Below, piece after piece: positions 5,926 to 11,586 of a DNA stretch of 11,586 bases. The position numbers and the translations under genes were made by a program. Position 1 is the first letter of the stretch. Every line of letters begins with the position of its first letter. The notes under the pieces were generated by a model. That model saw only the letters and a program-made list of their open reading frames with translations. It was not told the origin of the DNA and did no database searches. The stretch is from Pedosphaera sp. GTDB taxonomy: Bacteria > Verrucomicrobiota > Verrucomicrobiia > Limisphaerales > Pedosphaeraceae. The DNA is taken from positions 1-11,586 of the forward strand of contig JAQGOT010000374.1 of the NCBI GenBank assembly GCA_028293465.1, in the 5' to 3' direction.

Positions 5926-7014
5926 TTACAACTGCTTCATCGCGTTATCCAAGGCGGTGTAGAGTTCATTCATGGTGGCTTCGGTTTCGTCGCCCATGTT
6001 CGAGAGGCGGAACGTGGTGCCTTTGATCTTCCCGTAACCGCCGTCGATGAGGAAGCCCTGGTCCTTTACGAGCTTCTGCAATTTTGCGACGTCCACGGTG
6101 CGGCCGCCCGGCTTGGCACCGTTGTTGACGCAGGTGAGCGTGACCGACTCGAACCCTTTTTCCGGATACAATGTGAAACCATGGCGGGCAGCCCAAGCAT
6201 GCGTCATCCCGGCGAGTTTGGCGTGGCGGGCATAACGGGCGTCGAGACCTTCGGCGAAAAAGTCATCCAGTTTCGAGGCAAGGGCGTAAACATGGCCGAT
6301 GCTGGGTGTGCTGGGCGTCATGTGACCTTCGGCATTTTTCTGGAACTCGACAAAGTCGAAGTAATAGCCGCGGTCTTTCATCGTCGCCGCCTTTGCCAGC
6401 GCGGCCGGGGTGCAGGTGAACACCGCCAAACCGGGTGGCATGGCGAACGCCTTCTGCGTGCCGGCCAGCAAGACGTCGATGCCGAGCGCATCAAATTCAA
6501 TCTTCGTGGCGCTCAGGGAACTGACCGCGTCGATGATGAACATCACGTCCGGATACTTTTTCTTGAGCGCGGCGACTTCCGCGAGCGGACTCATCGTGCC
6601 GGTTGATGTCTCGTTATGGATGAGCGTCAGCGCGTCGAACTCGCCGGTGGCGAGTTTGGCGTCGATTTGCGCAGCGCGAATAGGCGAGCCCCAATCCACC
6701 TTGAGCCCCTCCGCCTGCTTGCCGCAACGCAGGGAGACGTCGAGCCATTTGTCGGAGAAAGCGCCGCACATGCAGTTCAGGACTTTTTTTGCCACCAGAT
6801 TGCGGATGGCGCCTTCCATGACGCCCCAGGCGGACGAGGTGCTGAGATAAACAAGTTGCTTGGTGTAAAACAAGGACTGCAACTGGGGTTGGATTTTGGC
6901 GTAAAGGTCTTTAAAGCCCTGGCCGCGATGGCCGATCATCGGTGAAGAGAAAGCGCGAAAGGTTTTCTCGCTGACTTCGACCGGCCCCGGAATGTGCAGT
7001 TTGACGTGTGCCAT
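5926..7014 (-). CDS. Class-V PLP aminotransferase (serine/alanine-glyoxylate or phosphoserine type)
   Basis: PLP-dependent transaminase of the COG0075-like class-V group. Landmarks in order are IPGPVEVSEKT (8-18), MIGHRGQGFKDLY (26-38), STSSAWGVMEGAIRN (58-72, phosphate-binding turn), HNETSTGTMSP (133-143), FIIDAVSSLSA (159-169, D162 pairing with the pyridine N), LLAGTQKAFAMPPGL (182-196, with K188 as the Schiff-base lysine), TPSTPSIGHVYAL (233-245) and FRLSNMGD (335-342, R336 a likely carboxylate-binding arginine). At 362 residues it is the usual length and complete. Such enzymes use serine, alanine, aspartate or phosphoserine as amino donor with glyoxylate, pyruvate or 2-oxoglutarate; the sequence alone does not settle which. 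Some bacteria use a class-V enzyme of this sort in serine synthesis. It stands alone on its strand, with its own terminator and a palindrome just before the start. Confidence 0.88.
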   Translation of the reverse strand: MAHVKLHIPGPVEVSEKTFRAFSSPMIGHRGQGFKDLYAKIQPQLQSLFYTKQLVYLSTSSAWGVMEGAIRNLVAKKVLNCMCGAFSDKWLDVSLRCGKQAEGLKVDWGSPIRAAQIDAKLATGEFDALTLIHNETSTGTMSPLAEVAALKKKYPDVMFIIDAVSSLSATKIEFDALGIDVLLAGTQKAFAMPPGLAVFTCTPAALAKAATMKDRGYYFDFVEFQKNAEGHMTPSTPSIGHVYALASKLDDFFAEGLDARYARHAKLAGMTHAWAARHGFTLYPEKGFESVTLTCVNNGAKPGGRTVDVAKLQKLVKDQGFLIDGGYGKIKGTTFRLSNMGDETEATMNELYTALDNAMKQL

Positions 7015-7021
7015 AGATGTA

Positions 7022-7037
7022 TGTGAAAGTTTTCACA
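7022..7037. promoter_or_regulatory. Perfect TGTGA-N6-TCACA palindrome (CRP/FNR-family-like operator)
   Basis: The 16-bp sequence TGTGAAAGTTTTCACA is a 7-2-7 inverted repeat. It matches the E. coli CRP consensus half-sites exactly with the right 6-bp spacer. It sits 7 bp before the ATG of the aminotransferase on the minus strand and about 183 bp before the divergent sigma-factor gene. With a 2-nt loop it is unlikely to be an RNA hairpin, which favours a DNA-binding site. So close to the start codon it would most naturally repress. Whether this organism has a CRP-like protein cannot be seen here. Confidence 0.45.
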
Positions 7038-7219
7038 AGCAAGGAAGATTAGCAAGTGGAATTCAGATTGGCATTTTGATCGGGTTTATAGAACATGGGA
7101 TGGGAAACCGGCTCCCTTCGACCGACTTTGGAACCTTGGAGCCAATCCGGGGGCTCGGAACGAAAATACTTTTGTCCAGATGGAGGGTTTGGGACGACTA
7201 AATGGGTAGATGACTCAAC

Positions 7220-7774
7220 ATGAACGACGCCCCGGAAGAATTGTGTGATCGCGCCAAAGCCGGTGACAGGGCTGCGGCGTCGGAACTGCTTGTTCTCTTT
7301 CATAAGCGGGTATTTGCTTTCTTTCGCCGTCTTTGCCGGAACCACGAGGACGCGGAGGATCTGACGCAGAAAACCTTCTCCAAGGCATGGGCTTCGTTGC
7401 CCAGCTACAACGGACGTTCGTCGTTCTCCACCTGGATTCATGGCATTGGCTACCATGTTTATGTGGACTGGAGGAGAAAAAAGAACCCGGTGGAAGGCAA
7501 AGCCGATGAGTGGTGGGAAACCTGCGTCGGGGAAGGGCCAAGCCCGTTTGAGGATGCGGCGGAACGGGAGTTGGCCAGCCAGGTTTACGCGTTGGTGGAA
7601 CAACTCGAGCAAGGAAGCCGGGAGGTGGTCCACCTGCACTACTACCAAGGGTTATCAATTCAGGAGACGGCGGACGTTTTGAACATCGCGACCAGCACTG
7701 TGAAATACCGGCTCCGTGGAGCGCTGGGCGACCTGCGATCCAAATCGGCAGAGCCGAAGCTGCGAGCCAGTTGA
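7220..7774 (+). CDS. ECF-type RNA polymerase sigma factor
   Basis: Sigma-70 family protein of the extracytoplasmic-function group, 184 residues. Region 2 spans about 8-88: AGDRAAASELLVLFHKRVFAF, then the core-binding HEDAEDLTQKTFSKAWASLPSY (42-63) and the -10-recognition stretch FSTWIHGIGYHVYVDWRRKK (69-88). Region 4 spans about 118-172, with LEQGSREVVHLHYYQGLSIQETADVLNIATSTVKYRLRGALGDLR. That is the usual helix-turn-helix, with STVKYRLRGA as recognition helix. The linker is short and no region 3 is present. It heads a three-gene module: the next gene starts 21 nt downstream and encodes a single-pass membrane protein positioned like an anti-sigma factor. ECF genes often drive their own promoter. 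GGAAC sequences occur upstream at 7130 and 7157, but I could not pair either with a convincing -10. No strong ribosome-binding site is seen before the ATG. Confidence 0.92.
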   Translation: MNDAPEELCDRAKAGDRAAASELLVLFHKRVFAFFRRLCRNHEDAEDLTQKTFSKAWASLPSYNGRSSFSTWIHGIGYHVYVDWRRKKNPVEGKADEWWETCVGEGPSPFEDAAERELASQVYALVEQLEQGSREVVHLHYYQGLSIQETADVLNIATSTVKYRLRGALGDLRSKSAEPKLRAS

Positions 7775-7795
7775 AACCCTGGTTGAGGAAACACC

Positions 7796-8704
7796 ATGAA
7801 TGACGAAAAACTTGAAGAGATTTTGCGAAAATCGCCGCGGGTGATCGTGCCTCCCGGGGTGCTTGACCATTTGCAATCGCAAATCTGTCTGCCGAGCGCC
7901 GCCCCGTCTCGGGCGGATTCATTCGATGCACGACCATGGCTCCGGCGCTGGTTGCCGGCACTCTCCTTCGCGGCGTTCTTTGTTACGTGCCTGGTTGCGA
8001 TTGGAATTCAGGTGAGCATCCTTTCCGAACTGAAGCGGCAGAATGAAGCCTTGCGCATCTCCACTCAAGGCATTAGTCCGCTGCGGGCAGCCAACGAGGA
8101 GTACAAACGCCTTCAGGCACAGGGCCAGGAACTGGAGCGTCTGCGCAAGGATTATTCGGATCTCAAAAGACTCCGCGCCGAAGTTGGGCAATTGCGCGGA
8201 CAATTGCCAGAAGTGGAAAAACTTAGAGCCGACAATCAACGGCTTACGACCGAGATTGCAGCCCGCTCGGGAAAGTCCGATCCTGGAGAGAAACCCAACG
8301 ATGATTTCTTCGCGGAAGCCCAAGCGAAGGCTGAACGCATTCAATGTGTGAATAATCTCAAACAAATCGGGCTGGCTGGCAGGATCTGGGCCGGGGACAA
8401 CAACGACCGGTTCCCGCTCGACTTTCTGTCCATGACGAATGAGCTGAATACGCCGGTCATCCTGAAGTGCCCGGCAGACAAGGCGCGGAGTGTCACAAAC
8501 TGGGCGGAAGTGGCCGCCGGAAATGTCAGCTACCAGATGGACGCTCCCGGGAGCAGCGAGGCCGAAAACCCCGACACGGTCTTTGTCGAATGCCCAATCC
8601 ACCACAATTTGCTGCTCATCGACGGGAGCGTCCAACAAACGAGCCTGGAGTTCTTAAGCACGCACCTGAAGGTGGTGAACGGCAGGAAGGTTCTCGTCCG
8701 ATGA
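7796..8704 (+). CDS. Membrane-anchored coiled-coil protein with pseudopilin-like C-terminal domain; putative sigma regulator
   Basis: 302 residues. The N-terminal ~50 residues are predicted cytoplasmic and include a short helical start (NDEKLEEILRKSPRVIVPPGVLDHL). One membrane segment follows at about 53-75. Residues 76-155 form a long coiled coil with LRA-type heptads (SELKRQNEALR, LERLRKDY, LKRLRAEV, VEKLRADNQRL). The C-terminus (about 180-300) has CVNNLKQIGLAGRIWAGDNNDRFP, LKCPADKA, VSYQM and HHNLLLIDGSVQQ. This resembles the globular part of DUF1559/H-X9-DG prepilin-like proteins, but there is no prepilin leader or pilin helix. Cysteines 184, 225 and 266 are candidates for disulphides. 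A GAGGAA ribosome-binding site lies at 7785-7790. The position after an ECF sigma gene and the topology suggest an anti-sigma factor or sensor. No HxxxCxxC zinc anti-sigma motif is present. Regulation of the sigma factor is an inference. Confidence 0.75.
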   Translation: MNDEKLEEILRKSPRVIVPPGVLDHLQSQICLPSAAPSRADSFDARPWLRRWLPALSFAAFFVTCLVAIGIQVSILSELKRQNEALRISTQGISPLRAANEEYKRLQAQGQELERLRKDYSDLKRLRAEVGQLRGQLPEVEKLRADNQRLTTEIAARSGKSDPGEKPNDDFFAEAQAKAERIQCVNNLKQIGLAGRIWAGDNNDRFPLDFLSMTNELNTPVILKCPADKARSVTNWAEVAAGNVSYQMDAPGSSEAENPDTVFVECPIHHNLLLIDGSVQQTSLEFLSTHLKVVNGRKVLVR

Positions 8705-9399
8705 AGAATTCGTTGCGTTTCACTTGGCGGGTGGTGTCGGTCTTGATCCTGCCCGGCGGGTTGACTGTGGTGGTTCTGAACCAGGACGCGATCATCAAAC
8801 TTCGGGCCGAGAACGAGGCTTTATTGGGCGGGCAGCAGGAGGCGCAGCGGCTCGAGCTGGAAAATCAGGAGATCCCCCGCCTGCGTCAGGATGCTGATGA
8901 GATCGAAAAACTTCGTGCAGAAAATCAAGCGCTGCCGAAGCTTCGCAATGATGTCCGGCAATTGCGTCGGCAAGCCGGAGAACTGGCCGCGTTACGTGCC
9001 GAAAACCAGCGTTTGTTGGCGAATGGTAAGGCCACGGAGCGTCCGGATGTTCCAGCTCCGTTGCCGGCGGATTTCCTTCTCCGATCAAATTTGAGGGACG
9101 CCGGGTTGGGCACACCCGAAGCCGCGATCCAGACCTTCTTTTGGGCAATGTGCCAAGGGAATGTGGAGCGTGTGAGTCAGTGCATTCTGGAGCGCACGCC
9201 AGGGATTCGATATGGGGACGTAGACGTGCAGCGACAAGATCTTCTCAAAGAATGGAGCAGGTTTTCGGGTTTTCGTATCGCCAGCAAAAAGGAAAACGCA
9301 CCGGATACAGTGTTAATTTCTTTACAAACTTCTCCTGGCGGTACGGAGATGCAGCGCATAATAAAAAGGGTCGGCAACGAGTGGAAGCTGGAGGAATAA
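8701..9399 (+). CDS. Membrane-anchored coiled-coil protein with unassigned C-terminal domain, third gene of the sigma module
   Basis: 232 residues. An N-terminal signal anchor (about 8-28, after basic residues) is followed by a strong coiled coil at 30-108. It is built from repeated LRAEN units: KLRAENEALL, KLRAENQALPKLR and ALRAENQRLL. The same type of unit occurs in the preceding protein. After a proline-rich linker (115-123), residues 135-232 form a small domain (GTPEAAIQTFFWAMCQGNVERVSQCIL, then strands ending RVGNEWKLEE). Its helix-then-sheet layout recalls NTF2-like or DUF4878-like folds, but I cannot assign it. The ATG at 8701 overlaps the preceding TGA (ATGA at 8701-8704), so translation is probably coupled. 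The frame is open upstream to 8467, but that part lies within the previous gene and I left it out. It should sit in the inner membrane with its domain in the periplasm. Confidence 0.72.
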   Translation: MKNSLRFTWRVVSVLILPGGLTVVVLNQDAIIKLRAENEALLGGQQEAQRLELENQEIPRLRQDADEIEKLRAENQALPKLRNDVRQLRRQAGELAALRAENQRLLANGKATERPDVPAPLPADFLLRSNLRDAGLGTPEAAIQTFFWAMCQGNVERVSQCILERTPGIRYGDVDVQRQDLLKEWSRFSGFRIASKKENAPDTVLISLQTSPGGTEMQRIIKRVGNEWKLEE

Positions 9400-9407
9400 G
9401 TAACGTG

Positions 9408-10448
9408 TTATCCTGGCTTCGGTCGCTCATTTCTGACGTAACCATTGCTACGGAACCACTCGACCGCATCGGCGAGGGCCTGCCTGGGCGGGGTTTGCGG
9501 CAGACCGAGTTCGCGGATGGCTTTGGCGGGATTGAAATACATTTTACATTTGGCCATGCGCACCCCGGCGAGCGGCGCCTTGGGTGGTTTGCCGGTGAAT
9601 TTGGAAATGGTTTCGTCCGCGTGCGCGGCGAGCAGGGCGACGAAGTAGGGGACTTCCGTTTTCGGCGCCGGGATGCCGGTGATTTCCTGCAGGACATCCA
9701 ACGCGAGCTTCATGCTCCAATTGCCCTCGGCGTTGCCGAGGATATAGCGTTCGCCGATGCGCCCCTTTTCGGCGGCGAGGATGTGACCGATGGCAACGTC
9801 GCGAACATGGACCCAGTTGAGGCCCGTGTCGAGATAGGCCGGCATTTTGCGGTTGAGGAAATCAACGATCACCTGGCCGGTGGGAGTGGGTTTTACATCG
9901 CGGGGGCCGACGGGAGCGCTGGGGTTGACGATCACGATGGGCAGGCCTTTGGCTGCGAGCTCGCGCGCCAGCACTTCGGCGCGCCACTTTGAAATCTTGT
10001 AATGGTTGGAGAGTTGGCTGGGTTTGGTCGGCGCCGTTTCATCCGCCGGGACGCAGGTGTGACCGCGATCAAACTGGGGCAAGCCGACGCAGCCCACGGT
10101 GCTGGTGTAAACGATGCGCGAGCAACCGGCTTGGGCGGCTTCCTCCAGGACAATGCGCGTGCCCTCCACATTCGCGGCATACATGGGCGCATAATCCTTC
10201 AGCCACAGATGATAGCTGGCGGCGACATGGAAGCACCAATCGCACCCGCGCAACCCGGCGGCGCAGGCGGCACGGTCGTTGACGTCGCCATTTACGCGCT
10301 CGAACTCCGTCCCGGTCAGCCCGCGGAGATCGCTGGTCGGGCGAAGCAGCGCTTTGACGCGGTGGCCGCGGGCAACCAATTCCTGCACCAGATTGGCCCC
10401 AATGAAACCTGAAGCGCCAGTAACGAAACAATTCATATCCGATGACAT
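9408..10448 (-). CDS. hpnA: HpnA-like NAD(P)-dependent sugar epimerase/reductase (extended SDR)
   Basis: Extended short-chain dehydrogenase/reductase that closely matches the hopanoid-associated sugar epimerase HpnA pattern. The Rossmann motif GASGFIG is at 11-17, followed by LLRPTSDLRGL (34-44), GDVND (54-58), FHVAASYHLW (73-82), YAANVEGTR (90-98), YTSTVGCVGL (114-123), the catalytic Y150xxxK154 in NHYKISK, and the very characteristic VNPSAPVGPRDVKPTPTG (174-191), IVDFLN.KMPAYLDTGLNWVHV (194-215), GERYILG (232-238) and VEWFRSNGY (329-337). The family acts on a nucleotide sugar or related substrate near hopanoid genes, but its exact reaction is poorly established. No other hopanoid gene lies in the window. 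The second ATG, at 10436, gives MNCFVTG, as in the family, and may be the true start. The stop is 8 nt from the end of the convergent sigma module, with no terminator between. Confidence 0.85.
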   Translation of the reverse strand: MSSDMNCFVTGASGFIGANLVQELVARGHRVKALLRPTSDLRGLTGTEFERVNGDVNDRAACAAGLRGCDWCFHVAASYHLWLKDYAPMYAANVEGTRIVLEEAAQAGCSRIVYTSTVGCVGLPQFDRGHTCVPADETAPTKPSQLSNHYKISKWRAEVLARELAAKGLPIVIVNPSAPVGPRDVKPTPTGQVIVDFLNRKMPAYLDTGLNWVHVRDVAIGHILAAEKGRIGERYILGNAEGNWSMKLALDVLQEITGIPAPKTEVPYFVALLAAHADETISKFTGKPPKAPLAGVRMAKCKMYFNPAKAIRELGLPQTPPRQALADAVEWFRSNGYVRNERPKPG

Positions 10449-10688
10449 TCAAGCACGAAGCAACCCGAATTGACAAAAGATAATACAGGGTCTCAAACCT
10501 TGCCTCACCGGGCCGCCGGCCGCCGTTAGCAATCAAAAATAAAAATAGGCGGTTTGCCGGCATTGGGCCAAGGAAAAGTGAATCACGGGGGGTATTGACA
10601 CCGCAGGCTATTTTCGAGTCTAGTTGCGTGGCGCGCGGGACAAATGCCAATGGAGTGCGGAAGTGAACCAATAACAGAACATAACCCC
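10449..10688. other. Divergent intergenic region between the epimerase and phosphatase genes
   Basis: Non-coding as far as I can see. It holds a G+C-rich self-complementary stretch (about 10509-10526), an A-rich tract (about 10531-10549), a candidate promoter for the phosphatase gene, and, on the minus strand at 10485-10480, a TATTAT that could be the -10 of the epimerase gene without a clear -35. The plus-strand TTGACA at 10470-10475 has no -10 at a usable distance. Confidence 0.4.
10595..10624 (+). promoter_or_regulatory. Candidate sigma-70 promoter of the PhoD-like phosphatase gene
   Basis: A perfect TTGACA (10595-10600) is followed after 18 bp by TCTAGT (10619-10624), which matches four of six bases of TATAAT, including the key first and last T. 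Transcription would start near 10631 and give a leader of about 58 nt before the ATG at 10689. The -10 is weak, so this is a prediction only. Confidence 0.4.
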
Positions 10689-11586
10689 ATGAACAACCAA
10701 ATCATTGTCGGCCCGATCCTCGGTTTTGAAGAAGGCGGTTTTTACACGGTTTGCGTGCTGCTGGAACAGGGCTCCACGCCGCCCGTGCTGGAAATTCGCG
10801 GTTTGCAACAGACGCAGCCGTTTACGAAGGCCGCGAAGGTGGCGGAGAAGGAGTTTTGGCGGGCGGAGTTCCAGGTGCCGGTGCCGATGCTTGGCCTTCA
10901 GGTTGCCTATGTTGTCCAGGTCAATGGCACGGCACTACAGGACCTGCATGGTCGGGTTGGGTGGAGTTTCTACGTCCCCGGCAGCGCTGAGCAACCACTG
11001 ATTGCCTATGCCTCGTGCAACGGTTTTTCCAGCGCCAAGTTGGCGCGGGACACGGACAAGCCGTATCGCCTTTGGGAACGGATGAAGGATTTGCACCAGA
11101 CGAGGCCGTTCTCTTTGCTGTTGATGGGAGGTGACCAGGTTTATGCGGATGAAATCTGGGAATCCAAGAAGTGCCCGACCTTGCAACGGTGGAACGGGTT
11201 GGACGCGGAGGAGCAGGAGGATGCGAAGGTGAGCGCGCGCATGGCGTCGGAGATCGCGGGGTTTTATGACGGGCTGTACGCGGATCGGTGGAAGGACGAA
11301 ACGATGTCGCTCATGTTCGCGAGCGTTCCCTCGATCATGATGTGGGATGATCATGACATTTTCGATGGCTGGGGTTCATATCCCGAGAGGCGTCACAGCT
11401 GCGATGTGTTCCAGGAGGTGTTCAGGCATGCGAGCCGGGTTTATGATGTTTTTCAACTGCGGTGTTCCAGCCGGAATCGCCTGAGTCCGAACGGGTGTCA
11501 TCGCACGCTGCGGTTGGTGTTTCGCGACTTCCATATCCTGTGCCTGGACAATCGCTCCGAGCGGACGATGGACCAGATCATGTCCA
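10689..11586 (+). CDS. PhoD-like metallophosphatase, 5' part (runs off the window end)
   Basis: The reading frame is open from the ATG at 10689 to the end of the window (299 codons) and has no stop, so the gene is cut by the window edge. The first ~95 residues form a beta-rich N-terminal domain (FYTVCVLLEQ, EFWRAEFQVPVP, GRVGWSFYVPG). The metallophosphatase core then starts at IAYASCNG (105-112). Metal-site motifs are MGGDQVYADEIW (146-157) and MMWDDHDIFDGWGS (217-230), followed by LDNRSER (286-292). These fit the PhoD/alkaline phosphatase D group, with metal-binding Asp and His residues. There is no signal peptide or twin-arginine motif, unlike classical secreted PhoD, so it is probably cytoplasmic and its substrate is open. 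No strong ribosome-binding site precedes the ATG. The C-terminal metal ligands lie beyond the window. Confidence 0.85.
   Translation, partial: MNNQIIVGPILGFEEGGFYTVCVLLEQGSTPPVLEIRGLQQTQPFTKAAKVAEKEFWRAEFQVPVPMLGLQVAYVVQVNGTALQDLHGRVGWSFYVPGSAEQPLIAYASCNGFSSAKLARDTDKPYRLWERMKDLHQTRPFSLLLMGGDQVYADEIWESKKCPTLQRWNGLDAEEQEDAKVSARMASEIAGFYDGLYADRWKDETMSLMFASVPSIMMWDDHDIFDGWGSYPERRHSCDVFQEVFRHASRVYDVFQLRCSSRNRLSPNGCHRTLRLVFRDFHILCLDNRSERTMDQIMS

Noticed and set aside
7139..7156. Short stem GAGCC...GGCTC in the leader of the sigma-factor gene
   Set aside because: Only 5 bp with no T run and no partner sequence. It is expected by chance in G+C-rich DNA.
7049..7961. Two long minus-strand frames opposite the sigma-factor gene
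   Set aside because: The translations are proline- and arginine-rich with no motif. The plus strand encodes clear sigma regions 2 and 4.
8467..8700. In-frame upstream extension of the third sigma-module gene
   Set aside because: It lies wholly inside the preceding gene and lacks protein-like character. The ATG overlapping the preceding stop is the natural start.
9141..9992. 283-codon plus-strand frame opposite the epimerase gene
   Set aside because: It overlaps the end of the third sigma-module gene and runs antisense to the HpnA-like gene, with no motif of its own.
10470..10484. TTGACA followed by GATAAT on the plus strand, looking like a promoter
   Set aside because: The two boxes are only 3 bp apart, far too close for a sigma-70 promoter.
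10935..11354. 139-codon minus-strand frame opposite the PhoD-like gene
   Set aside because: The plus strand carries unmistakable metallophosphatase motifs, and the antisense translation has none.

Overview
The window looks like chromosomal DNA from a Verrucomicrobiota bacterium, most likely of the Pedosphaera/Limisphaerales type. I infer this from protein style, not from a search. The clues are an ECF sigma factor followed by membrane-anchored coiled-coil proteins, one of them with a pseudopilin-like C-terminal domain; an HpnA-type epimerase; a stand-alone MnmC2 methyltransferase; and a generally G+C-rich, densely packed layout with mostly weak Shine-Dalgarno sequences. Hand counts on a few lines give roughly 60% G+C or more for most of the window. 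The first ~1.4 kb is clearly lower, at about 38-53% per line.

Layout, left to right. (1) 1-1434 is an A+T-richer accessory segment with one gene for a PIN-like (DUF4935-type) nuclease that carries an unexplained C-terminal domain. (2) 1435-2406, minus strand, holds two tandem paralogues of an unrecognised family with a Tudor/CarD-like N-terminus; the upstream copy is truncated by what looks like an out-of-frame internal deletion. (3) 2676-3866, plus strand, is rnhB (RNase HII) followed by the yraN family. (4) 3867-5806, minus strand, is a two-gene tRNA-modification operon: an MnmC2-like methyltransferase overlapping a dihydrouridine synthase. Its stop codon directly abuts that of yraN. (5) 5926-7014, minus strand, is a class-V aminotransferase closed by a clear intrinsic terminator, with a perfect TGTGA-N6-TCACA palindrome just before its start. 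(6) 7220-9399, plus strand, is a three-gene ECF sigma module: sigma factor, membrane coiled-coil pseudopilin-like protein (putative sigma regulator), and a second membrane-anchored coiled-coil protein. (7) 9408-10448, minus strand, is an HpnA-like NAD(P)-dependent epimerase. (8) 10689 to the window end is the 5' part of a cytoplasmic-looking PhoD-like metallophosphatase gene, preceded by a plausible sigma-70 promoter.

How the genes work together. rnhB-yraN is nucleic-acid housekeeping. The mnmC2-dus pair would act on tRNA wobble uridine and D-loop uridines. The ECF module is the best candidate for a poorly described system: a sigma factor coupled to two inner-membrane proteins with long periplasmic coiled coils, one ending in a pilin-like globular domain that could be the sensor. 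No tRNA, rRNA, CRISPR array or insertion sequence was seen.
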